DNA of 64,000 bases from Nereocystis luetkeana. Taxonomy: Eukaryota; Sar; Phaeophyceae; Laminariales; Laminariaceae. Of this stretch, positions 51,301 through 60,685 are shown one piece after another. The stretch is from the NCBI GenBank assembly GCA_031213475.1, contig JARUPZ010000034.1:124001-188000 (forward strand), in the 5' to 3' direction. The notes beneath the pieces are model-generated. The model made no database searches. It was not told where the DNA came from and saw only the letters and a list, made by a program, of their open reading frames with translations. Numbering within the stretch: position 1 is the stretch's first letter; every line of letters starts with the position of its first letter. Both the position numbers and the translations under genes were made by a program.

Positions 51301-54300
51301 GATATGGCTCCCGGTTCGCTTAGACATTTTATTTTATTTTTGCCCTTGGCCGAGGTTCCTTCCGGTTTTTTCGAATTACCCATCACGAAATTGAGTGTAG
51401 TGGTCGGCAAAAAGTGACCCAAGGGGCGACTTTTCGCCGGATCGTTCTCTACGGATACTACGTCGATCCGAGCGGGGGGTGTTTTGCTGTATGCCGCACA
51501 TCCCAATGTAGAGTATATCTAAGTCTGCGCACTACTCAAAATTACGCCATAGAGCAAAAGGCAGAAACCACAGAAAAAAACATATTTCTCCGCACCTTTT
51601 AGTCTATAAATACGTCAATTTGTACTCCTGTGCTAAAACAAGCAAATCATCCGAAAGGTATAGGCCTGTGTGAGGTATCTGTATGACGTCAAGGTCGAAT
51701 TCATCTCTACCTCAGAGAAATGTCGGATACAAGTTCACTATGCATTTACTCTAAAACTAAGTATATGGGGGTATGCCGGTAGTTTTACTTCTTCAGGATT
51801 TTTCATATATTTTTGCTGTTTTTTTTGCTGGTCGTTTCGAATAGCCGGCCGCTTTTTTGGGTCAAAACAGGCTTCCAGTTCCACCCCTGACTGTTTGGAC
51901 ACTGTTTAGACAAGCTTTAAACAGTCTTGGGACACCAGTCAGACACATAGTTGACAACATTTGTACTCTCTTCATTCGTACAAGGCCAGACACGCTTCTA
52001 AACTCTGTAGACAAGCTTCAGGCAGCCTCAAGACACTCTTTACACCTTTTAGACACTCCTTAGACACTGTTTACACACTCCCGAGATTATCTATAGTCCT
52101 GCGCTGTCTAGCGTCTATCCGCTTCGGTGGGCAACCGCAAATCGACCAGCAATGGGATCTAAGGCCTCGCGCGACAAGAAGGTACCAAGAGAAGCCGGCA
52201 TTCCCCTCACCCAAGTCATGAAGGCCCTACCTATACAATAAAGGCTTATCAATCACGCCAGATTGCTCTACTGTAGACCCCTACCGGTATGCCACAATAT
52301 CAGACACGCCAGGTTGCTCTACTGTAGACCCCTACCGGTATGCCACAATATCAGACACGCCAGGTTGCTCTACTGTAGACCCCTACCGGTATGCCACAAT
52401 ATCAGACCACCACTAGAAATTGTAGAAACAATGCCGGAAGGACAGCACTACGACGGATAGGCAACCGCACGAAGCCGCGGTCGCCCAGGTCGATGTCGCC
52501 CCCTAGAGAGGCCTCTGTTGTTGCGTTCCGTTCCCTACGTAAGAACGCTTGTTGATAGCGCATTCCGGAGTCTCACGTTGCCCTCAAGGCTAAAAACGGG
52601 GTCGTAGAAATGAATTAGTGGCATACCGGTAGTTCTTTGTGAGAGAACCTTATTCGGGATGAAGTGCAGTAACACGCGTCCTCTCCCCCACGCAACAGTC
52701 AATGCTGCCCGACACAAGCTAAGTGCGCTATTACGGGGGACCATAGTTAATAGGACCAAATATCGTTAGTAAAATTGTTTAAATATATAGGGTTTTATGT
52801 GTACCATAGGTCCTATTAACTATGGCCCCCCGTAATACTTGGCTGCCTTCAGTGAGCGGCGTATGAAGAGAGTTCCTCCATTCTCAGAGCTATTTTTTTT
52901 TTTTTTCCTTTCGGGGTGCAATGGAGGCGAAGGATGCCTGTGCTGCTCCTAATTTTGTTTCACGTCAGGGCATTGTGCGCGTGGGGCGCTTGTGTCATAG
53001 CGCTTTCCATTAGAATTATGCCACGGAGTACAGCCCATTGTACTCTGGAGTGGGGTGCACGAAAAATCGTTGGATAGTGTGATTCTTCAGTGCGGTTGAT
53101 AGATACGTGAATTGTCGATGTTGTCGTGGTGTTTTTTGGTTCAGCTCTACTACGTAGAGTAGCGTAGCGTGGTTAGTGACCTGCCCACTTTCTTGCCCTT
53201 TTTTTTGTTTACCGCGGCCAGGAAAACAAGCAAAGGCATCATTCCGTTATCGTATCACCGCCATCTAGCCCTCATTCCACTCGTGTTCCGTCGATGTATT
53301 TGGGGGTGTTTTCAATATATGTGGTACGCGACGTGACATCTAATATGCGTTAGTTGTGGTGTGACCTTGCCCTGTCCAGGCGGCCTTCGAGAGCATTTTC
53401 GACAAGAACGCCGCAGTGCTGGACCTCCCTCTGGAGCTTTTCGATGAGGACCGAGTGGAGCCCATGACGCCGGGATCCACCCGAACGGAGATGCCTGTGT
53501 TCATGCTTGACGTTTCCGCGTGTCCTGGCGGTGTCGTGCCGCTTCACATCTTCGAGATGCGTTACAGACAGGTCAGGCTCTTCGCGTGGGATTCGGGTCA
53601 CGGCGCTGATCTGCTAACGCAAGGCATGCTCTGTATGTGCCGCAGGGTTGCGGGCTCAAGTTTCTGTCGCGGCGTATCTCCGCACTGGCTCTACTTCGTT
53701 GGAATTTTATTTTGCTCATGCAAGCATGAGGACATTTATACACTTGGTGACGACGTGATTGGTTTCGCGGTTTTGCCATGGACTCACTCTCCGTGTGTGG
53801 TTTGTACAGGGTGGCTGTGTTGTATTTCTAGGGCCCTGATTCACCCCCTCCTACAAAACGCGTGCTTGCTTGACGTGTTCTACAAATCCAAGACATGGCA
53901 GCCGATATTACTACGAATTGACTTTACGATGAGGAGATACTCGAAAGTATGGGGTTATGTTTCGTAAGAGTTTTATTTCCCTTGGGAAGTTTCCTGTGCG
54001 GTTCGATTTCGAGCTTCAGATTTTTATTTTTAGATGCCAAAAATAAACATCTGCTTCTGCAGTCCGAATACGCCAAATCTGACCAGTTTTTTCTCGATTT
54101 GAGAATCCGATGGCCCAAGTCGTCAGATTTTGGCCCGAAATCCGACGACCTGGGTCATCAGCTTTTCAAATCGAAAAATGGCATGGTATCTGAATTCAAG
54201 ATGCTATCCACGACGGCAAGCAACACCAGAACGATCGATGAGTTGGATGGCGACACGATTGGATAGCGACGTTGCGTCGCGCCCGACGCGCAGTCAAGGG

Positions 54301-57300
54301 GCGGTGCGTCTCTCCGTGGCCAGACTACAGACAGTACGGCTACTTGAATCGTCTGACTGTTCGATTTTGGGAATCGCGGCACTGTCTATCGATGGTTTCA
54401 GCTGTTGGGCCACGATAGCCTTCACCAACACCGCTCTTTCCGCCCCTTCAGTCCCTGAGTAAGCGCCTGTCCATCCGTCAGCATTAGAAGAACCACAAGG
54501 CGTTTCTTCTTTGCGGCAGCTATATATACGCCAGTGAAACCCCGTGTAGTCTATCGCCTCTTGTCGACCGATGTGCTCACACAGGGGCAGCTGATACTGC
54601 CCTCCCCCAAAAAACACGCCTCTCACTGCGTGAGCTAGACAACCGAGTTACCGTTTTCTTTGTTTTTTGTTTTTTGGTGGTCACCACGAGTGGCGGTCGA
54701 ATTGGATCATTTTTTGTGCGGGGAGAACCTCAACTCCGCACAAGGATCGCGTGGTGTGTATCAGTATATGGTAAGGCACCCACGAGGCAATTACATGCTA
54801 CTAGTAAGTAAACCCATTGCTCTCTGGAAGAGGCCATACCAGAAAATATATCTATTAATTGACGCTGTCATTCGTATGAAAGGAATGTCGTCTCAAAAGG
54901 GGTTTTTAGTAGGATGCAGCTCACCCTTCATGCGACTCGCCCAACACCTTGCGGCACTCTGTGCTTGGCGCAAGCAATGTCTGCCTGGTCCGTGAAAACC
55001 GGACGTGTTCCGTCCCGGCATTGTAGGGATGCGAGGATCTACGGTCATGCATGAAAACGAGCGTGCATGATAACGGGTACACCCCCCCCCCCCCCTCAAC
55101 TGAAATCAAATTATTGGAAGCTGTCAATCATATGCAAGTCCGCCTGACAGGCGGTTCTTGGTAGGATGCAGCTCACCCTTCATGCGACTCGCCCAACACC
55201 TCACGGCGCTTCGCGCATGGTGTAAGCAATGTCTGCCTGTTCGGTGAAAACCCGACGTACTCCCTCCCGGCATGGTAGGGATGCGAGGGTGTATGGTCAT
55301 GCGCCTACGGCTATGCATAGCATGACCCCCCCCCCCGCCCCCGCTCCCAATCCTCAACCCCCTTCCATCCGCTGACCCCCAACCCCTTCACCCCCACCCG
55401 GTATGCGCTGAACTACCTGTGCACTGTTGGATTTAGATGTTCAACGATATCGGTACGAAGGATAACCGTTTCGGAATGCTGGTCAGCGACCCCACCACGG
55501 GAAAGCCTTGTAAATACGGTGCCGTTATGGAGGTGAGTATATACTGTAGAAAAAAAAACACTTGTTTGGATATTTGTTTTCGTGATAATCTTGGTCGACT
55601 TGGTGAGAGTGTTGCAGGACAACGACCTTTGCTTGCACGTCTCATTTTCAGGAGGAATTCATCTGCTGCGGAGCTACGCGTACTGTTAAATATTATCGGT
55701 ACAAACGTCATGTAACCGTGGGCGCAGAGTAGACTGCCTAAGTATGCCGTTGCCGGGGAAAGGAGAATGGCGGCTTCTACGTCGATTACTTGTTGATAGT
55801 AAACGTTTGTTGGGAGTCAATATCTTGGCTGGGGTGAAGGCAGACATGTTGCTGGTGGTGCTTTTTATTTAAGGCCCTACTGGACATGCCCGCAGTGCTG
55901 TGCTTTGCTGTGTTCAATACGCCTGCATCGCGGCCGGTAATCGAAACTATTGCCAGGGTGAGGTGTGCTTTGGTGGGTTTGTGTTTTGCAGGGTATCACG
56001 TGCAGCAGCCGCCGTTAGCGCTCAACGTCAATACAGTACCACGTAGCGACAAGGACAGGCGGCTTTAATATCTTCATACTTTTGACACGACAAGTGGTAG
56101 TGTTTCTGTTGTTGAACTCGCTACTCCTTGGTCACCAGAGAGTCGTATGTAGGCTGTCACCAGTACGTACGAGGTACCAGGTGTCCGGTGTAGTTTTCGC
56201 TGGTGCACACGTCGCTGTGTCAGCTTAGAGTTATATGTGACGCCCCTCAGTCGGTTCGTTTTTTGTTCTCCAGCATCACCTGCTTGACCGGCACATGTCA
56301 TTGACCACATCCTGCAAATATTGCGACCCTCATTTTTTTATCGTACCACCTGCCTGTCCTCCCTTTCGTTTGACATGGCCTCGTCTCGAAAACGCTTACG
56401 GCCCCTATCCTACCTGTATGGGCAGTGCGCTCAGCGAAAGCTTTTGCCAGACGGGCGGCAGTATGTGCTCAACCAGGCGGTCGAAAGGTTCAGGTGTGTG
56501 GACTGTTGGTAACGTAGTATAGCTGTCTCTAGGAACTTGCGCAGCTGAATATTTGTACCTGTCGTCAACTTGTGTGCGTTGGTGGAATGGTATTTAGACC
56601 AACCTAACCCAACCAAAGGTATTTTGTTTTTGGCCTTGAGTTTAGGAAACTTTCCGGCGGTTGTCGGACGTTTCAGGCACCTCGAAAGGGGGCCCTTTGT
56701 TTTTCTGGTTTCGCCAAAACGATAAAATTTATTCGCTCGTAATCATCCGACGATATGGACTGCAACTGTCTTCATCATCACTCGAAACACCTCGCGGCCA
56801 AGAGCTGCCTTAAGTGGTTCGGTGTTGTTCTGTGCGGAGTTGTGTCGGGGTTCTATCTCTGGTAGTGTCGCGTTGGACGTGGGCGTGTGGGAGCGAAGGA
56901 GGGGTTGGAGGCAGGGATAAGCTCCGTGCAGTACAGCCACCGGATTCGTTAAAGGGTATAGGGTGTGTTGCACCAGCCGGAAGAATAGCGTGAGGAGCCG
57001 AGCTCATGTTGCCAGATGGAAGCTGGTAATCTGCATTATCTATACAGGGCATGTTTTCCTGATGATTATGCACAGCATATGAAAATGGCAGGCGAACACC
57101 TGTGTAATCTAAGTCGTGACATAGCCGACGTGTGAATCATTTACAATTGAGGTTTGAGTTTGCTCTCCTCGGGAATATCCTGTCGGTGCGTCGATGGCTG
57201 CTTGGGGTTATAGCACCCTTTCACGAACAGTCCCTTTCGTGTGTTGGCCCTTCAGTCTGCGAGCATTACCTTCACGGCTCAGCACGGGCGGCAACCAAGT

Positions 57301-60300
57301 CGCTGGTATGTGTACGATGTTACTCCTCCGCGCTAATGTAGACTGCACAGTTGCTGTTCATCCCAAAGACAAGGTGCTTCGTTAGCAACCTTATAGAAAT
57401 GTCGAAACGTCCGTGACTGACCCTAAATCATGCGGTAGCTCAAGCGCCCTGGTGCGCGTTTTTATCCGAGTTGCCAAATAAAGTATGGGCAATTTACCTA
57501 GGGGCGTCAAATCGCCCGCATGTAGCGATGACGAGGCTTTCGCTTGCATCCTTCAAACCTCAATACGCCTCGCTTGCTACAGGCACCATGCTTTTACTAC
57601 GTACACTGCTGCTGTATCTTACTATTAATGTGGGCATTTATATCTTTCACCATTGCCGATATCCGCAACGTCATACCTGGTATGTAGAGCACGTTGAAGC
57701 GCCCTCTTGTCCAACGAACATCGATGCCCTTTCCGCACGTTGACCGACGCAGGGTTTTAAAGATGGTCAAGTCGGTGCCGTACACAGTCATGGAGGTGGA
57801 GGTGGGCATTCCCGACAACGAGCCGTTCGAGGGAGAGCCAAGCAAGTGGGGAGCGGAGGAGGGCATGCTAGTGGAAGAGCTAGAAGAACAGGTTGAGCAC
57901 GCATTCCGCTGTTGGATTGAGGCCCTTGCAGCGCCAGTTTTTTTACTGTGTTAACCCTCGTCTGTGTTATTGTCGCCCTTAGGGTGCGCCCCTCCCTCCA
58001 AAAGTTCCTATCTCCGAGCTGTCCAATTTTTTTCGCTCGCCCGGTATGTACTAACTCCTTACGAGCCGATGGTCAGGTTTGGTGTGAATAACAGCGCTGC
58101 TTTATGTAACCTCGTTATTTTTCCCACTCTCCCGTGGGGTGCACAACTGGCATCATGCACCTTGTACCGCCTAGCCTTTAAATTGGGTTTCATCAGTGAT
58201 AATTCGTTTTTTTTTCTTTCTTTCTTTGACAATGTGGGAGCCTTTGGGCGGCAACAAATTCCTCTCATCCCGTCGCACAATTTCACAAGACGGTATATCG
58301 AGTTATTAGCGTACTGGTCATGCATGCGCTGCCTTGGGAGCTGCCCATGTGTCTCTCGTCTTGCGCGGACGAATTTTATGGCCGCCATATATCTGGATGT
58401 GATGGGCGCTCGTACAGAAATGTCGTGGTACCTGGTATGCGATCCGACGATGAGCAAAACCATCTGTCTATCCCTGTGCGGCCTGTTGTGCCTAGTGCCT
58501 GTTGCGCTCTAGGACTACTACAGTACGTACCGCAGGCTGTTGCGCTCTAGGACTACTACAGTACGTACCGCAGGCTAGTGGCAAAGTATGGGGTGGCTGG
58601 CCTGGCGTGCGCTGCTTTTGTAGATGTCGTTGTACAACCGTCTGCACCGCATCGCGTATTAGTCGTCTCTGCCATGCTCGGGGCGATGTGCACAGGAGGT
58701 AAGCTAATTTTTTAGGCGAAAGCATGTGAATACTTTGTACTGTGTACTGTGTGAGGGTGCTTCACCTATCGTTTGCGTTCCACGTAACTTTGTTGCGCGT
58801 GCCGAATCGATCCCTTCGCAACAGGATTCTGATTGCCGTCCGAGTTGGCGTTGCCTGACGCCGTGTCCGTTTGTATCGCGCCATCGGCAGGTCTTTTCTA
58901 CGGTAAACTCCGTCGTGGAGCTGATGAACAAGCTTTCACCACCCGCAGACCCCTCGGAAAACCGAACCCTTTCCGAGTGGTTCCTTCGGTGAGTACTCCC
59001 CTATTACGGCAATCGAATGCCAACAGTTGAAGCTTCCCTCTCAGTCGTATTCCTTCTTTTCGCGAACCAGCTGCGAAGCAGCCGCAGAACGTAGCAGGGC
59101 TGTTCCCGGAAGACCCGACCACCCTCTGTGGCCACTGTGCTATCGACCCTTCCGTGAAAACTCGGGAACCTCCCACCCCTCTCGGCACGCGGGTGGTTAC
59201 AAGCCCACCGGTGTGACGGAGGAGGTGGTGGTCTAAAGCCCGCTCGACATGTTCTGTCCGTGAGATGTGTATTTTTATTATATTTTGTTGGTTTGGCCTC
59301 CCTCGACGATTGCCGCCAGACTATACCCCGCTATTCCGTCACTACGTTCCAGGTCGTCGCCAAGGGTACGCACTCTTGGCTTTTTTTTTAGCTAGTGCCA
59401 TTGCATCACCCTGGCATGATTACCGGTCGGCTGGTTCGTGTAATTGATGCATCGTTTTTGTTGAAGCTTCAGGCCCTTTTCCTGCGCCCTTCTGTGATGA
59501 AGGGAGCCCCCATAGGTATTAATATACCTTTTCTGACACACAGCACCGCCGCTCGCTTGTACTTAGTTCATAGTATGTTTGACGACCTTCGAACGCCGTC
59601 GTTGTTGGCTTGCGTAGCTATTCCCCGAAGGCAGAAGGTGATGCCACGGACGACGACGGGGAGGTGGGAGAGGACGACATCAAAAAGAAGGAAGACGAGC
59701 GCCGGATGAACTTTTCTTTCGCCGTTTCCGAGATGATCGCGATGGCGCCCCACACCAAACAGCTCCTTCTCCAGGTAAGTGCTGTATTTCTTTCTTTCCA
59801 TGTCCTTGACGCCGGTTCAGCTCGAGACAACAAATGTTTTCCATTGGTCTTTCGTGCCCTGTTAGCTATTGGGCAAGCTATTGGGCAGCTGTGAAATACA
59901 AGCAGGGCGTTCCTCTGCACTCATCAAGCAAGCGTTCCGCTCGCTAGACTGCCGTGCGGGCTCTAGTCTATGAATAACAACTCCCGTCGTCAGTAGGATG
60001 AAGTTGGTAGATCGATGAATATTGCTTAGTGTTTAGTGCCACACGTATCCAGTGTCTAAGCGGCGTCCTGTAGCCGCTGCAGGGCTGCGTTCTGCTATGG
60101 TCTTCATCTTTGCGGTCGTTGGCACTACGCTGGCTCAAGTGTTGGTACGCGTCGCTATATTACGCTGCTCCGTGCTGTCGTGTCCGGTTATTCGGGGTGG
60201 GAGGCGAGGCGGGCTTCAAATTCCAACCTGTTGCTTGGAAAGTCTGTTGGCAGCGTCACGGATTTTACGTGAATGCTGGCGTAGTGGATCAGAGCATCAT

Positions 60301-60640
60301 TCCAGCACTGCGCGCAAGATTGACTGCTCGGACAAGCGTTGTTGTGCAGAGTCGATACGGGAAAAAACTATACCGTATATCCCGAGTCGCGTCCATTGTT
60401 TCCCACATTCGTGTTTATTGCTGGACAGGCTTTCTCTGAACCAATGCCCACCCTCCTCTTGCCACTCTTCGCTGCCACTCTTCGACGTTCTTTTCCCGCG
60501 TCCTGCATTGCTTCCGCTGCTCGAATTTATAACACCAGTCCCGTAGCACAGCGTACCGCCTTATGGCCACGAGAGAGATCCTGGTCAAGGCACAAAAAGA
60601 GCTCGCGGCGAAGAGTTCCCTGAAGGACACCTTAGGATGA
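45318..60640 (+). CDS. Plastid-targeted LON substrate-binding-domain protein, 9 exons
   Basis: Exons: 45318-45653, 51048-51164 (tentative), 53380-53571, 55437-55532, 56426-56493, 57753-57891, 58891-58988, 59618-59774, 60539-60640 (TGA); about 434 residues, all phases compatible. Residues 12-37 form a signal peptide ending KGVNA before FAF, a heterokont plastid leader, followed by a basic Ser/Arg-rich transit-like stretch and an acidic segment. The tentative second exon is a Gly/Pro/Ala linker encoded by GCT repeats. Residues 152 onward form a LON N-terminal (PUA-like, PF02190-type) domain: MPVFMLDVSACPGGVVPLHI, FEMRYRQMFND, DNRFG, KYGAVMECAQRKLLPDGRQ, YVLNQAVERFRVL, VPYTVMEVEV. The C-terminal helices include MNFSFAVSEMIAMAPHTKQLL, typical of the domain's end. 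No AAA+ ATPase or Ser-Lys protease follows, so this is an ATP-independent LON-domain protein, probably substrate recognition or scaffolding in the plastid. Exon 1 has an alternative donor at 45678, and the first two introns (5.4 and 2.2 kb) may hide other exons. Confidence 0.82.
45788..46125 (+). mobile_element. SINE-like element, copy 5, in LON intron 1
   Basis: Best-preserved head: GGTGGCTTGGTAGG (A-box-like, 45788) about 50 bp before GGTTCAAGT (B-box-like). Then GTAGGGACTTTTTCTTGC (45876-45893), GATCGACAAGCAGTGGGAAT, GGCTCGTACCGGGGGGGAGA and AAAACCTCCTACGAG (from about 46071). It ends near an AAAAAAT stretch at about 46115-46125. It sits shortly downstream of the first LON exon. Confidence 0.68.
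48230..49315. repeat. Higher-order degenerate repeat rich in CGGGTACCC
   Basis: Several long diverged units share an ordered text: a CGCGGGTACTCGGGTACCC-type block, TGTTTTACCCTGGAAACC (near matches at about 48395 and 48925), GGGGATGGCAACT, a C/A-rich stretch ending AATCCC or CATTCC, then another CGGGTAC block. Units look several hundred bp long. There is no gene here; it lies in LON intron 1. Confidence 0.6.
49329..49433. mobile_element. MITE, 105 bp, TA target duplication, copy A
   Basis: Flanked by TA on both sides. The inverted ends TTACGGGGGACCATAGTTAA and the complement of TTAACTATGGCCCCCCTTAA extend through AGGACC/GGTCCT, about 27 bp each. The interior includes CTATGGTACACATAAAAACC and TTTTTACTAAC. 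There is no coding capacity. Ends and TA duplication fit a Tc1/mariner (Stowaway-like) non-autonomous element. Confidence 0.85.
49935..50740. repeat. Degenerate TTTAGACACTC repeat
   Basis: More than forty variants of (T)TTAGACACTCT / TGTAGACAC / TTAGGCACTC at 14-30 bp spacing, with no clean period. A second block of the same words lies at 51890-52085, separated by about 1.1 kb that contains the tentative LON linker exon. Confidence 0.85.
51890..52085. repeat. TTTAGACACTC repeat, second block
   Basis: The words ACTGTTTAGACA, TTTTAGACACTCCTTAGACA and GTAGACAAGCTT repeat the pattern of the larger block at 49.9-50.7 kb in the same orientation. Confidence 0.75.
52125..52230 (+). mobile_element. 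SINE-like element, copy 6 (fragment)
   Basis: GGGCAACCGCAAATCGACCA, GCAATGGGATCT and GCGCGACAAGAAGGTACC follow the family body order of copies 3 and 5 (AATCGACGAGCAGTGG, then GCGCGACAA, then GTACC). It is shortened at both ends. Confidence 0.35.
52254..52406. repeat. Three exact-looking tandem copies of a 51-bp unit
   Basis: The unit beginning CACGCCAGGTTGCTCTAC starts at 52254 (one variant base), 52305 and 52356. It contains the palindrome TACCGGTA. This is a recent expansion in a LON intron. Confidence 0.95.
52731..52835. mobile_element. MITE, 105 bp, TA target duplication, copy B
   Basis: Same length as copy A, flanked by TA, with ends TTACGGGGGACCATAGTTAA and CTATGGCCCCCCGTAA. The interior is in the opposite orientation to copy A (GTTAGTAAAATTG and GTGTACCATAGG here). 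Close similarity suggests fairly recent activity. Confidence 0.88.
54655..55095 (+). mobile_element. Retroposon-like repeat family A, copy 2
   Basis: Starts in a T/G-rich stretch (TTTGTTTTTTGTTTTTTGG) and ends in a C tract at 55080-55097. It is the inverted counterpart of 41456-41905. A 111-codon frame crosses it (VAVELDHFLC, then RHPRGNYMLL, then GFLVGCSSPFMRLAQHL). Matching protein-like text can be read in the same sense from the 41.5-kb copy, so the family may once have carried a short ORF. It lies in the intron after LON exon 3. Confidence 0.55.
55098..55345 (+). mobile_element. Retroposon-like repeat family A, copy 3 (partial, tandem to copy 2)
   Basis: Repeats the second half of copy 2 at a period of about 245 bp: GAAGCTGTCAATCATATGC, GTAGGATGCAGCTCACCC, TCTGCCTG, GGCATGGTAGGGATGCGAGG, ending in another C tract (55326-55341). 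A duplication after insertion, or two nested insertions, would both explain it. Confidence 0.6.
58501..58576. repeat. 38-bp direct repeat in a LON intron
   Basis: Two identical adjacent units starting GTTGCGCTCTAGGACTACTA at 58501 and 58539. Confidence 0.95.
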
Positions 60641-60685
60641 GAAGCGCCGAACGGGATTGTGGGCAAGTCGATTTACTCGAACACG

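Noticed and set aside
59070-59235. Protein-like frame in the LON gene reading NVAGLFPEDPTTLCGHCAID
   Set aside because: Including it breaks the reading phase, whereas the exons at 58891-58988 and 59618-59774 join perfectly and give normal LON-domain text.
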